Positions 52,803 to 61,228 of a stretch of DNA of 64,000 nucleotides are shown piece after piece. Below the pieces are notes generated by a model, which was given only the letters and a program-made list of their open reading frames with translations, ran no database searches and had not been told where the DNA came from. The stretch comes from Streptomyces roseirectus. Lineage in GTDB: Bacteria; Actinomycetota; Actinomycetes; Streptomycetales; Streptomycetaceae. Where the stretch lies: NCBI RefSeq assembly GCF_014489635.1, contig NZ_CP060828.1:2704001-2768000 (forward strand). Reading direction: 5' to 3'. The position numbers and the translations under genes are program-made. Each line of letters starts with the position of its first letter. Position 1 is the first letter of the stretch.

Positions 52803-53521
52803 ATCGCGACGAGAGTACCCGTTGGTAGCCCCCGAGTCAGCGTCCCCCGACCCGCTGTCGCTCAGCGTCGCGGGGCGTTCGCGGTATGTCGCCGGGTGGG
52901 GGGTGAGGGCGGCAGGGGGAACGGGGGGGGGTCGCGCGGGCAGGGGCGCTGAAGCGAGGCGAAGGTGGAACCGGGGCTGGGTTTCGTCGGCGGGTGACGG
53001 GTACGTCGTCGCTGGTCGCGCCCACCCGGCGGTAGCCGCACATCGAACACAGCCCCGCGCCGCTAAAGGACTGCGGGTGCGGCGCCGTCGTGGTCATTCG
53101 CGCAGTTCCCCGCGCCCCTGAAAGACCGCGGGTGCGGCACCCTCGTGGCTGGTCGCGCGGTGGTGGAGCAGCGGGCCTGCGCGCTTCGGGGCTCCGACTC
53201 ACCTTCCGTGAGCCGCACTTGGCGGCACTTCGAGGCCGGACCTGCCGCCGGGGCCTCAACTGCCCCTGCCTGGAAGCTCGTCCAGCGGTCCGGCTGCCCC
53301 AGGTCCCGCGCATGCGCGCCGACTGCCGCTCGACGGGCCGGAGTTGCGGGCGGGGCCTCGCGGGGCCGGGGCAGCCGGCTGTCGCAGTCAGCCCCAACAC
53401 CTGGCCCCTGCCGGTCCACCCCAGCCCGGCCCATCTCACCCCGTTCCGGCCACCTCACCTCACGCCGCCCCCGGTCCAAGCGCGTCCGCCAGCCGACGCC
53501 CGCCGGACGCCCCCAACTCCC
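52803..53521. other. Long gene-free region between ddl and gpsA with repeats and G-runs
   Basis: These 719 bases hold no supportable gene. Near 52906-52970 the plus strand has successive runs of four or more G, a possible G-quadruplex. At about 53050-53160 there are tandem degenerate copies of the dispersed repeat, and the remainder to 53521 is C/T-rich. The ddl promoter should lie at its left end. Confidence 0.75.
53050..53160 (-). repeat. Tandem degenerate copies of the dispersed repeat, copy 3
   Basis: The full core is at 53098-53119 (minus strand AGGGGCGCGGGGAACTGCGC-GA). Its flank, ending in a CGGGTGCGG block (53130), recurs about 54 bases earlier (block GCGGGTGCGG at 53073). A third partial unit (CTCGTGGCTGGTCGCGCGG) follows at about 53142. 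The first unit has lost the core through substitutions. Confidence 0.75.
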
Positions 53522-54532
53522 CTACCGGCGTTCCGGTTTCGCGCTGCGGGACATCAGTTCCTTGAGGGCGACGACGGGGGGCTTGGACTCGTGGACGATG
53601 TCGACGACCGTCTCGGTGATGGGCATGTCGACGTGGTGGCGGCGGGCGAGGTCGAGGACGGACTGGCAGGACTTGACGCCCTCGGCGGTCTGTTTGGTGA
53701 CGGCGATGGTCTCCGCGAGGGTCATGCCCTTGCCGAGGTTGGTGCCGAAGGTGTGGTTGCGGGAGAGCGGGGAGGAGCAGGTGGCGACGAGGTCACCGAG
53801 GCCCGCGAGACCGGCGAAGGTGAGGGGGTCGGCGCCCATCGCGAGGCCGAGCCGGGTCGTCTCCGCGAGTCCCCGCGTGATGAGGGAGCCCTTCGCGTTG
53901 TCGCCGAGCCCCATGCCGTCGGCGATGCCGACCGCGAGCCCGATGACGTTCTTCACCGCGCCACCGAGTTCGCAGCCGACGACGTCCGTGTTGGTGTAGG
54001 GCCGGAAGTACGGCGTGTGGCAGGCGAGTTGGAGCCGCTGGGCGACGGCCTCGTCCGGGGCGGCGACGACGGCCGCGGCCGGCATCCGGGACGCGATCTC
54101 GCGCGCGAGGTTGGGCCCGGTGACGACGGCGATGCGCTCGGCCCCGACCTTGGTGACGTCCTGGATGACCTCGCTCATGCGCATGGTCGTCCCGAGTTCG
54201 ACGCCCTTCATGAGGGAGACGAGGACGGTGTCCGGCGCCAACAGGGGCGCCCAAGCGGCCAAGTTGGCGCGCAGCGTCTGCGAGGGGACCGACAGGACCG
54301 TGAAGTCGGCGCCCGCCATGGCCTCGGCGGGGTCCGTCGTCGCCCGGATCCGCTCGGGGAGTTCGAGCCCGGGGAAGTAATCGGGGTTCTGCCGCGCCGA
54401 GTTGATCGCCTCGGCGACCTCGGGGCGCCGCGCCCACAGCGTCACCTCGCAGCCCGCGTCCGCGAGGACGACGGCGAACGCCGTCCCCCATGAACCTGCG
54501 CTGAGGACTGCCGCCTTGACGGGCTCGCTCAC
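53522..54532 (-). CDS. gpsA: NAD(P)H-dependent glycerol-3-phosphate dehydrogenase
   Basis: A 336-residue GpsA that makes sn-glycerol-3-phosphate for phospholipid synthesis. The N-terminal Rossmann motif LSAGSWGTAFAVVLADAG and the catalytic-Lys region CELGGAVKNVIGLAVGIADG are intact. The GTG start overlaps the plsC stop by four bases, coupling supply of glycerol phosphate to its acylation. Confidence 0.97.
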   Translation of the reverse strand: MSEPVKAAVLSAGSWGTAFAVVLADAGCEVTLWARRPEVAEAINSARQNPDYFPGLELPERIRATTDPAEAMAGADFTVLSVPSQTLRANLAAWAPLLAPDTVLVSLMKGVELGTTMRMSEVIQDVTKVGAERIAVVTGPNLAREIASRMPAAAVVAAPDEAVAQRLQLACHTPYFRPYTNTDVVGCELGGAVKNVIGLAVGIADGMGLGDNAKGSLITRGLAETTRLGLAMGADPLTFAGLAGLGDLVATCSSPLSRNHTFGTNLGKGMTLAETIAVTKQTAEGVKSCQSVLDLARRHHVDMPITETVVDIVHESKPPVVALKELMSRSAKPERR

Positions 54533-55293
54533 TTGCCGATCTCTCCTTCGTGGCCGTGCTGCGCCTCGGTGCGGCGCCGCTGCTCGATCCGCTCCCGGCG
54601 CGGATCGTAGGGCGTCTCGGGCGCCTTCTCACCCCGGATGTCCTCCAGGAGGCGGGTGACGGCGGCCATGATGACCTCCGTGACCTCCTTGAGGAGTTCG
54701 GGGGTCATCTCCTTGCCGTAGTACGCCGAGAGGTCCAACGGCGGCCCGGCGAGCACGTGATGGGTCTTGCGCGGGAACAGGTCGGGCTTCTTCGCGTACG
54801 GCGGCAGCACCTCGTTGACGCCCCACTGCGCGATCGGCACGACGGGGCAGCGGGTCTGCAGGGCGACGCGCGCGGCGCCGGTCTTGCCGGTCATCGGCCA
54901 GCCGTCGGGGTCACGGGTGAGCGTGCCCTCGGGGTAGAACACCACGCACTCGCCGCGCTCGACGGCGTCGACCGCGCCCCGGAAGGCGCTGAGCGCGTCG
55001 GTGGACTCGCGGTAGACGGGGACCTGGCCCGTGTTCCGCATCCAGGCGCCGACGATTCCCTTCTTGAAAAGCCCGCTCTTCGCCAGGAAACGCGGCATAC
55101 GTCCGGTGTTGTACTGGAAGTGCGCGTACGCGAAGGGGTCGACGTGGGAATTGTGGTTCACCGCGGTGATAAATCCGCCCTCGGCCGGAATGTGCTCCAT
55201 TCCGCGCCAGTCCCGCTTGAGGAGAGGCACCAGCAGTGGTTTGCAGATCACCGCGGCGAAGCGGTACCAGAAGCCGATTCTGCGGCGGGGCAC
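54529..55293 (-). CDS. plsC: PlsC-family 1-acyl-glycerol-3-phosphate acyltransferase
   Basis: A 254-residue membrane-associated acyltransferase. Motif I NHNSHVD (the H-x4-D type) and motif III FYPEGTLTRD are present, as is the substrate-binding VPVYRESTDAL. It acts on lysophosphatidic acid in phospholipid synthesis by family role. The C-terminus is long and charged (RRERIEQRRRTEAQHGHEGE). It is upstream of and coupled to gpsA. The start is GTG (VPRRRIGFW). Confidence 0.93.
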   Translation of the reverse strand: MPRRRIGFWYRFAAVICKPLLVPLLKRDWRGMEHIPAEGGFITAVNHNSHVDPFAYAHFQYNTGRMPRFLAKSGLFKKGIVGAWMRNTGQVPVYRESTDALSAFRGAVDAVERGECVVFYPEGTLTRDPDGWPMTGKTGAARVALQTRCPVVPIAQWGVNEVLPPYAKKPDLFPRKTHHVLAGPPLDLSAYYGKEMTPELLKEVTEVIMAAVTRLLEDIRGEKAPETPYDPRRERIEQRRRTEAQHGHEGEIGK

Positions 55294-55494
55294 GCGGACA
55301 CCTACCTCTTCCTACTGGGAGCCAGGACTTCCCACGGCCTGTTCCAGGGTCGGTCCGGCGGCCGGGAGCCGCACAAGTGTGGCCCCGGTCGGCGGGTCTG
55401 TCGAGAACACCGTACGCCCCGAAGGAAGAACTGCCAGATGGGCCAGGTTGCAGCCGGGTGACAATGACCGCGACGAGCAAGGGACGGTAAGCCG

Positions 55495-56133
55495 GTGCAG
55501 TGGATGTTGGTCATCCCCCTGAAACCCCTCGCGCGGGCCAAGAGCAGGCTGTCGGACACGGCCGGGGACGCGGTGCGGCCGGGTCTCGCGCTGGCCTTCG
55601 CGCAGGACACGGTGGCCGCGGCGCTGGCCTCGGCCGCCGTCCGGGATGTGGCGGTCGTCACTGACGACCCGCTGGCCGGGCGGGAACTCGCGGCGCTGGG
55701 CGCGCGGATCGTCCCGGACGCGCCGCGAGCGGGCCTGAACGCCGCTCTGGCGCACGGCGAGAGCGTCGTCCGCACTGTGCACCCACAAACGGCTCTCGCG
55801 GCCCTGAACGCCGACCTCCCGGCGCTGCGCCCTCATGAATTGACCCGGGTCCTCGATGCCGCCGCGGAATTCCCGCGCGCATTTCTGCCGGATGCCGCGG
55901 GCATAGGCACGACTTTGCTCGCCGCGACTCCGGGGCACCCCCTGCTGCCCGCGTTCGGCCCTGATTCCCGCCACCGCCACCGCGCTTCGGGCGCCGCCGA
56001 ACTCGCCCTCCCCCACGTCGACTCCGTCCGCCAGGACGTCGACACCGGTGACGACCTGCGCGCCGCCCTCACCCTCGGCACCGGCCCCCGCACCACGACC
56101 GCCACCGCCCGCCTCCTCATCCCCGGCCAGTAG
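55495..56133 (+). CDS. cofC: 2-phospho-L-lactate guanylyltransferase (CofC)
   Basis: A 212-residue nucleotidyltransferase of the CofC/FbiD family in coenzyme F420 biosynthesis. The N-terminus WMLVIPLKPLARAKSRLSD, the VAVVTDDPLAGRELAALGA segment and NADLPALRPHEL (Asp for metal) are typical. In actinobacteria the substrate may be phosphoenolpyruvate, giving dehydro-F420. Other F420 genes are not in the window. It is divergent from plsC. Confidence 0.93.
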   Translation: MQWMLVIPLKPLARAKSRLSDTAGDAVRPGLALAFAQDTVAAALASAAVRDVAVVTDDPLAGRELAALGARIVPDAPRAGLNAALAHGESVVRTVHPQTALAALNADLPALRPHELTRVLDAAAEFPRAFLPDAAGIGTTLLAATPGHPLLPAFGPDSRHRHRASGAAELALPHVDSVRQDVDTGDDLRAALTLGTGPRTTTATARLLIPGQ

Positions 56134-56142
56134 GCTGCGGCC

Positions 56143-56334
56143 ATGCAGGCGACGGCTTACACCTACGACCCCGACACCCGCACGGGCCAGGTCCTCCTGG
56201 ACGACGGCACCCCCCTCCCCTTCGACGCGGCGGCGTTCGACGCGGGGGGCCTGCGGCTGCTGCGGGTGGGACAGCGGGTCCGCATCGAGACAGACGGCCC
56301 GAGGATCACCCTGGTGACGCTCCAGACGTTCTGA
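56143..56334 (+). CDS. Small conserved protein, cold-shock/OB-like
   Basis: A 63-residue protein of unknown function (MQATAYTYDPDTRTGQVLLD at the start). The pattern of a short beta-rich chain, TGQVLLDDGTPLPFD then LRVGQRVRIETDG, resembles a cold-shock/OB-type barrel but lacks the RNP motifs FVHxSA and KGFGFI. It begins nine bases after cofC with the same orientation and is probably co-transcribed. A bidirectional terminator follows. Confidence 0.75.
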   Translation: MQATAYTYDPDTRTGQVLLDDGTPLPFDAAAFDAGGLRLLRVGQRVRIETDGPRITLVTLQTF

Positions 56335-56342
56335 ACACACCG

Positions 56343-56378
56343 CGGGCCGGACTCCACAGGGTGTGGAAGTCCGGCCCG
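56343..56378. terminator. Bidirectional terminator between small gene and hupS
   Basis: CGGGCCGGACT (56343-56353) pairs with AGTCCGGCCCG (56368-56378), and the loop contains a second stem CCACA/TGTGG (56354-56366). It sits between two convergent genes. Confidence 0.8.
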
Positions 56379-56401
56379 ACGCGTGAGTACCTGCGACAGC
56401 C

Positions 56402-56989
56402 TTACGCCTTGGTGGCGACAGCCTTCTTCGCGGTGGTCTTGCGAGCAGTCGACTTCTTGGCCGGCGCCTTCTTCGCCGGGGCCTTCTTGGCGACGGCCTT
56501 CTTCGCGGTGGCGGCCTTCTTGGCGGTGGTCTTCTTGGCCGTGGCCGTCTTGGCGGTCGCCTTCTTGGCCGGGGCGGCCTTCTTCGCGGCGGCGGTCGCC
56601 TTCTTCGCCGGGGCGGCCTTCTTCGCGGCGGCCTTCTTGACCGTCGCCGAAGCCGTACCGCTCAGGCTGCCCTTGGGGGCCTTCTTGACGGCGACGTCGT
56701 TCTTCGGGAGCTTCTTCGACCCGCTCACCAGGTCCTTGAAACCCTGGCCCGCGCGGAAGCGGGGGACGGAGGTCTTCTTGACCCGGACCCGCTCGCCCGT
56801 CTGGGGGTTGCGGGCGTACCGCGCCGGGCGGTCGACCTTCTCGAACGAGCCGAAACCGGTGACCGACACGCGGTCACCCGCGACGACCGCGCGGACGATG
56901 GCGTCGAGAACCGCGTCGACCGCCTCGGCGGCGTTCTGACGGCCGCCGACCTTGTCGGCAATGGCTTCTACGAGCTGCGCCTTGTTCAC
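56402..56989 (-). CDS. hupS: HupS-type HU protein with histone-H1-like tail
   Basis: A 195-residue nucleoid protein. Residues 1-93 form a standard HU domain ([40 protein letters not shown]). The rest is a Lys/Ala-rich tail of repeated KKA-type units (for example [18 protein letters not shown]) resembling histone H1. In S. coelicolor HupS is abundant in spores and affects nucleoid compaction. The upstream minus-strand sequence is unusually A/T-rich (TATATAT near 57052-57058), a likely promoter. Confidence 0.97.
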   Translation of the reverse strand: MNKAQLVEAIADKVGGRQNAAEAVDAVLDAIVRAVVAGDRVSVTGFGSFEKVDRPARYARNPQTGERVRVKKTSVPRFRAGQGFKDLVSGSKKLPKNDVAVKKAPKGSLSGTASATVKKAAAKKAAPAKKATAAAKKAAPAKKATAKTATAKKTTAKKAATAKKAVAKKAPAKKAPAKKSTARKTTAKKAVATKA

Positions 56990-57125
56990 GTCTTCCCCTT
57001 CGGAGACATTGCTGGAACGAAAGTGTCCAGGCTTTTTCGCACGTTAGGCAGATATATACCGCAAATCAAACACGAAACGGGCCTATCACCCTTGTGCCGC
57101 AACGGACTCGACCGCATTGGGCTGT

Positions 57126-57356
57126 TCAGCGTTCCTCGCCGGGGATTCGTCCCGCGTCGAGCTCCGCCATGAACCGCTCCAGCCGCCTTGTCGCATCGGC
57201 GAGATCGTGCTTGGCCGCGGCCGTAATGACCAGCAGCTTCCGGGTCAGCGCCATCCGTACGCCCTCCGGGACTTGCAGTGCGCGCACCCTTCTGTGCGCT
57301 TCCTTGAGTTGGTCCGCGACCGCCGCATAGAGCTTGAGTTGGCCGTCGTGTTCCAT
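57126..57356 (-). CDS. Small conserved helical protein
   Basis: A 76-residue predicted all-helical protein: MEHDGQLKLYAAVADQLKEA at the start and later HDLADATRRLERFMAELDAG. There is no signal peptide or catalytic motif. I recall similar proteins in other Streptomyces between hupS and leuD (SCO5555 in S. coelicolor), without a known function. The frame is open far upstream of the ATG but shows no relatedness, so the ATG start is preferred. Confidence 0.72.
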   Translation of the reverse strand: MEHDGQLKLYAAVADQLKEAHRRVRALQVPEGVRMALTRKLLVITAAAKHDLADATRRLERFMAELDAGRIPGEER

Positions 57357-57540
57357 GCACAGATTGTGCCATCTAGGGCGAGTTGTCGCCCGCCAGGGGT
57401 GCAACTGCCGCCTCAGACAGCCGTCCGGGCACTGTTGTACGCCGTGTCCACAGCGGTCGCGTACCCAGTCAACCACCGCTTTAACGTGGGAAGTTGGGAA
57501 GATTTCGGGGAGATGTGCGGGGCCGAACGGGTGCAGAAAA

Positions 57541-57577
57541 CGCCGTACCCCCGATCGGACGGATCGGGGGTACGGCG
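57541..57577 (-). terminator. leuCD terminator
   Basis: A perfect 16-bp stem (CGCCGTACCCCCGATC, 57541-57556, with 57562-57577) and a 5-base loop, 34 bases after the leuD stop codon. It is one of the strongest hairpins in the window. Confidence 0.85.
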
Positions 57578-57610
57578 TGGCTTCGCGGTGGCCGAAACTC
57601 GCTCTGGCGC

Positions 57611-58204
57611 TCAGACCTTCAGCGTGCGCGGCTTGAACGCGGGGCGCTTGGCCTCGTAGGCGGCGATGTCGGCCTCGTTCTGGAGGGTGATGGAGATGTC
57701 GTCCAGCCCGTTCAGCAGCCGCCAGCGGGCGTTCTCGTCCAGCTCGAAGGAGGCGGTGACGCCCTCGGCGCGGACCTCCAGGGCCTGAAGGTCGACGGTG
57801 ATCTCGGCCTGCGGGTCGCGCTCGACGAGGTCCCAGAGCGCGTCCACGATCTTCTGGTCGAGGATGACCGTGAGCAGGCCGTTCTTCAGGGAGTTGCCCC
57901 GGAAGATGTCGGCGAAGCGGGACGAGATGACCGTCTTGAAGCCGTAGTTCTGCAGCGCCCACACGGCGTGCTCGCGCGAGGAGCCGGTGCCGAAGTCGGG
58001 GCCGGCGACCAGGACGCTCGCGCCCGCGTGCTCGGGGCGGTTGAGGACGAACTCCGGGTCCTTGCGCCACGCCTCGAAGAGCCCGTCCTCGAAGCCGTCC
58101 CGCGTGACCTTCTTGAGCCAGTGAGCAGGGATGATCTGGTCGGTGTCGACGTTGGAGCGGCGCAGCGGGACGGCCCGGCCGGTGTGCGTGGTGAATGCTT
58201 CCAT
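57611..58204 (-). CDS. leuD: 3-isopropylmalate dehydratase small subunit
   Basis: A 197-residue LeuD, the swivel subunit of isopropylmalate isomerase in leucine synthesis. [20 protein letters not shown] and [20 protein letters not shown] are the family signatures. The start is ATG, five bases downstream of the leuC stop. It works as a heterodimer with LeuC. Confidence 0.98.
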   Translation of the reverse strand: MEAFTTHTGRAVPLRRSNVDTDQIIPAHWLKKVTRDGFEDGLFEAWRKDPEFVLNRPEHAGASVLVAGPDFGTGSSREHAVWALQNYGFKTVISSRFADIFRGNSLKNGLLTVILDQKIVDALWDLVERDPQAEITVDLQALEVRAEGVTASFELDENARWRLLNGLDDISITLQNEADIAAYEAKRPAFKPRTLKV

Positions 58205-58209
58205 GGCTC

Positions 58210-59643
58210 TCAGACTCCAGCGGGCGTGCGGTCGGCGGTCGCGTCGGACAGGTCGGCGGGCGAGGCCAGGTGGCCCAGGACGGCCGTGGCGGCGGCGACC
58301 TGCGGGGAGACCAGGTGGGTGCGGCCGCCTTTGCCCTGCCGCCCTTCGAAGTTGCGGTTGGAGGTGGACGCGGAACGCTCGCCGGGGGCCAGTTGGTCCG
58401 GGTTCATGCCCAGACACATCGAGCAGCCCGCGTGCCGCCACTCGGCGCCGGCCTCCTTGAAGACGACGTCCAGACCCTCGGAGACGGCCTGCAGACCCAC
58501 GCGCGCGGAGCCCGGGACGACCAGCATCCGTACGCCGTCGGCGACTTTGCGGTCCTTCAGGATCTCGGCGGCGGCGCGCAGGTCCTCGATGCGGCCGTTG
58601 GTGCAGGAGCCCACGAAGACGGTGTCCACGCTGATCGAGCGCAGCGGCTGGCCGGCCTCCAACCCCATGTATTCCAGGGCCTTTTCGGCGGCCAGGCGCT
58701 CGGAGGCGTCCGTGTAGGAGGCCGGGTCGGGGACGCTCGCCGAAAGGGGCGCGCCCTGACCGGGGTTGGTGCCCCAGGTGACGAACGGGGCGAGTTCTTC
58801 AGCCTTGATGACGACCTCGGCGTCGAACTCCGCGTCCTCGTCGGTCTTCAGGGTCTTCCAGTACGCGACCGCAGCGTCCCAGTCCTCGCCCTCGGGCGCG
58901 TGGGCGCGGCCCTTGAGGTAGGCGAAGGTGGTCTCGTCGGGGGCGATCATGCCCGCGCGGGCACCGGCCTCGATGGACATGTTGCAGATGGTCATCCGGG
59001 CTTCCATCGACAGCTTCTCGATGGCGGAGCCGCGGTACTCCAGGACGTAGCCTTGGCCGCCGCCGGTGCCGATCCGCGCGATGATCGCGAGGATCAGGTC
59101 CTTGGCGGTGACGCCGTCGGGCAGCTCGCCGTCGACCGTGATGGCCATGGTCTTCGGGCGGACCAGCGGCAGCGTCTGGGTGGCCAGCACGTGCTCGACC
59201 TGCGAGGTCCCGATCCCGAACGCCAGCCCGCCGAACGCGCCGTGCGTCGAGGTGTGCGAGTCACCGCAGACGACGGTCATACCGGGCTGGGTGAGACCGA
59301 GCTGGGGGCCCACGACGTGGACGACGCCCTGCTCGACGTCGCCGAGCGGGTGCAGCCGGACGCCGAACTCGGCGCAGTTCTTGCGCAGGGTCTCCAGCTG
59401 GGCGCGGGAGACCGGGTCGGCGATGGGCTTGTCGATGTCGAGGGTCGGGGTGTTGTGGTCCTCGGTCGCGATGGTCAGGTCGAGGCGGCGCACCTGGCGG
59501 CCGTTCTGACGGAGGCCGTCGAACGCCTGGGGGCTGGTCACCTCGTGCAGCAGGTGCAGATCGATGAAGAGGAGGTCGGGCTCGCCCTCGGCGCGCCGGA
59601 CGACATGGTCGTCCCAGACCTTCTCCGCGAGTGTCCTACCCAT
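58210..59643 (-). CDS. leuC: 3-isopropylmalate dehydratase large subunit
   Basis: A 477-residue LeuC, the aconitase-type 4Fe-4S subunit. The three cluster ligands are visible: the Cys in [10 protein letters not shown] and the two in [30 protein letters not shown] is the substrate region. The ATG is [12 protein letters not shown]. It is divergent from ndgR with a 185-base shared control region and is expected to be activated by NdgR. Confidence 0.98.
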   Translation of the reverse strand: MGRTLAEKVWDDHVVRRAEGEPDLLFIDLHLLHEVTSPQAFDGLRQNGRQVRRLDLTIATEDHNTPTLDIDKPIADPVSRAQLETLRKNCAEFGVRLHPLGDVEQGVVHVVGPQLGLTQPGMTVVCGDSHTSTHGAFGGLAFGIGTSQVEHVLATQTLPLVRPKTMAITVDGELPDGVTAKDLILAIIARIGTGGGQGYVLEYRGSAIEKLSMEARMTICNMSIEAGARAGMIAPDETTFAYLKGRAHAPEGEDWDAAVAYWKTLKTDEDAEFDAEVVIKAEELAPFVTWGTNPGQGAPLSASVPDPASYTDASERLAAEKALEYMGLEAGQPLRSISVDTVFVGSCTNGRIEDLRAAAEILKDRKVADGVRMLVVPGSARVGLQAVSEGLDVVFKEAGAEWRHAGCSMCLGMNPDQLAPGERSASTSNRNFEGRQGKGGRTHLVSPQVAAATAVLGHLASPADLSDATADRTPAGV

Positions 59644-59773
59644 CGCGTTCCCTCCGGCCGGACAGCGTCGCTCCGGCACAAGTTGAGATCTTGGAAGCGG
59701 CGCCCGCCCCTGTTCCGGGCACCCGCCACCGCGCCCGTTCGGTCTGCGGGCGGCTACAGAGCCAAGGGTTGCG

Positions 59774-59815
59774 CGTCTCACGGGAAAATGAACTTGCGTT
59801 TCACAGAGTGAGACG
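59774..59815. promoter_or_regulatory. Putative NdgR operator between leuC and ndgR
   Basis: An inverted repeat CGTCTCAC (59774-59781) / GTGAGACG (59808-59815) encloses a second imperfect dyad TGAA-n6-TTTCA (59789-59803). It ends 13 bases before the ndgR ATG and lies 131 bases upstream of leuC. NdgR binding upstream of leuCD is established in S. coelicolor; the exact site is inferred. Confidence 0.6.
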
Positions 59816-59828
59816 GGAGTATCGTTGC

Positions 59829-60545
59829 ATGGACAACAGTAGCGGCGTCGGCGTTCTGGACAAGGCAGCCCTTGTCCTGAGCGCCCTGGAGTCCGGACCC
59901 GCCACCCTCGCAGGACTGGTCGCGGCCACCGGACTGGCTCGACCCACGGCCCACAGGCTGGCCGTGGCCCTGGAACACCACCGGATGGTCGCCCGCGACA
60001 TGCAGGGCCGGTTCATCCTCGGCCCCCGGCTCGCGGAACTGGCGGCGGCGGCCGGCGAGGACCGCCTCCTGGCGACCGCGGGCCCCGTGCTCACGCACCT
60101 GCGGGATGTGACCGGCGAGAGCGCGCAGCTCTACCGGCGCCAGGGTGACATGCGGATCTGCGTGGCCGCCGCCGAGCGGCTGTCCGGACTGCGGGACACG
60201 GTACCGGTCGGCTCGACGCTCACGATGAAGGCCGGTTCCTCCGCGCAGATCCTCATGGCCTGGGAGGAGCCCGAGCGTCTGCACCGCGGCCTCCAGGGCG
60301 CCCGCTTCACCGCCACGGCCCTCTCCGGCGTCCGTCGCCGCGGCTGGGCCCAGTCCATCGGCGAGCGCGAGCCGGGCGTCGCGTCCGTCTCGGCGCCGGT
60401 CAGAGGCCCGTCCAACCGCGTCGTGGCCGCCGTCTCCGTCTCCGGCCCGATCGAGCGGCTGACCCGCCACCCGGGCCGTATGCACGCGCAGGCGGTGATC
60501 GACGCGGCGGCCCGCCTCTCCGAGGCGCTGCGCAGGACGGGCTGA
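59829..60545 (+). CDS. ndgR: IclR-family regulator NdgR
   Basis: A 238-residue IclR-type regulator. The N-terminal winged helix includes [20 protein letters not shown], and the effector-binding domain contains [18 protein letters not shown] and [20 protein letters not shown]. NdgR regulates leucine and methionine genes and antibiotic production in Streptomyces. Divergence from leuCD is conserved. The start is ATG ([12 protein letters not shown]). Confidence 0.95.
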   Translation: MDNSSGVGVLDKAALVLSALESGPATLAGLVAATGLARPTAHRLAVALEHHRMVARDMQGRFILGPRLAELAAAAGEDRLLATAGPVLTHLRDVTGESAQLYRRQGDMRICVAAAERLSGLRDTVPVGSTLTMKAGSSAQILMAWEEPERLHRGLQGARFTATALSGVRRRGWAQSIGEREPGVASVSAPVRGPSNRVVAAVSVSGPIERLTRHPGRMHAQAVIDAAARLSEALRRTG

Positions 60546-60631
60546 GGCCCGCAGAACGAACGCAGGTGGCAAGGGTCGGCCTCAACGCCGCGGCAGACCC
60601 CTGTCACCTGGGTTTTTGTACAGGGCACAAG

Positions 60632-60670
60632 AAAATGACCACCCGCCTCGACTGAGGTGGATGGTCATTT
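60632..60670 (-). terminator. Terminator of the tRNA operon
   Basis: On the minus strand AAATGACCATCCACCTC pairs with GAGGCGGGTGGTCATTT (a few mismatches), followed by TTCTTG. It is six bases past the 3' end of the last tRNA-Glu. Confidence 0.85.
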
Positions 60671-60675
60671 ATCTG

Positions 60676-60748
60676 TACCCCCGACCGGATTCGAACCGGC
60701 GCTACTGCCGTGAGAGGGCAGCGTGCTAGGCCGCTACACAACGGGGGC
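60676..60748 (-). tRNA. tRNA-Glu (CTC), copy 1
   Basis: A 73-base cloverleaf: 7-bp acceptor stem starting GCCCCCG, anticodon loop CUCUCAC (anticodon CUC) and T-loop GGTTCGAATCC. CCA is not encoded. It is the last gene of the five-tRNA array. Confidence 0.97.
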
Positions 60749-60752
60749 GGAG

Positions 60753-60824
60753 CTGGTCTACCTGGACTCGAACCAAGACTAACTGAACCAGAATCAGTCG
60801 TGCTGCCAATTACACCATAGACCA
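60753..60824 (-). tRNA. tRNA-Gln (CTG), copy 1
   Basis: A 72-base cloverleaf with acceptor TGGTCTA, anticodon loop UUCUGGU (anticodon CUG), T-loop GGTTCGAGTCC and discriminator G. CCA is not encoded. Confidence 0.96.
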
Positions 60825-60845
60825 ATGTTGGTTTAGACCAGTCAG

Positions 60846-60918
60846 TACCCCCGACCGGATTCGAACCGGCGCTACTGCCGTGAGAGGGCAGCGTGCTAGG
60901 CCGCTACACAACGGGGGC
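60846..60918 (-). tRNA. tRNA-Glu (CTC), copy 2
   Basis: Identical over its 73 bases to the other two tRNA-Glu copies; anticodon CUC. Only the spacers differ. Confidence 0.97.
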
Positions 60919-60949
60919 CCTAGCAGTCCCGACACAAGATCGGAACCAG

Positions 60950-61022
60950 TACCCCCGACCGGATTCGAACCGGCGCTACTGCCGTGAGAGGGCAGCGTGC
61001 TAGGCCGCTACACAACGGGGGC
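60950..61022 (-). tRNA. tRNA-Glu (CTC), copy 3
   Basis: The third identical 73-base tRNA-Glu with anticodon CUC. It follows tRNA-Gln copy 2 in the direction of transcription. Confidence 0.97.
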
Positions 61023-61061
61023 TTGTGAACTGTGTCCACTGTTGCAGATAAGCTCTGCGAG

Positions 61062-61133
61062 CTGGCCTACCTGGACTCGAACCAAGACTAACTGAACCAG
61101 AATCAGTCGTGCTGCCAATTACACCATAGGCCA
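61062..61133 (-). tRNA. tRNA-Gln (CTG), copy 2
   Basis: A 72-base cloverleaf, first of the array. The acceptor stem reads TGGCCTA/TAGGCCA instead of TGGTCTA/TAGACCA: one compensated base pair (U-A to C-G) relative to copy 1. The anticodon is CUG. Confidence 0.96.
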
Positions 61134-61228
61134 CTGGAACGCCATCCCTTGAAGGGGATCTTGCTCTAGCTTTGCTCCCCCGGGTCTCTCGGCCTTTCGG
61201 CCCGCTCCCCGGCGGCGCAGAAAGAACA

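Noticed and set aside
53090..54493. A plus-strand open frame of 467 codons reaching from the repeat region across gpsA
   Set aside because: It is antisense to gpsA and its first part is repeat sequence; no ribosome site or family match.
60676..61133. Regularly repeated 70-base units resembling a repeat or CRISPR array
   Set aside because: They fold as complete tRNA cloverleaves (Glu and Gln); spacers vary and are short.
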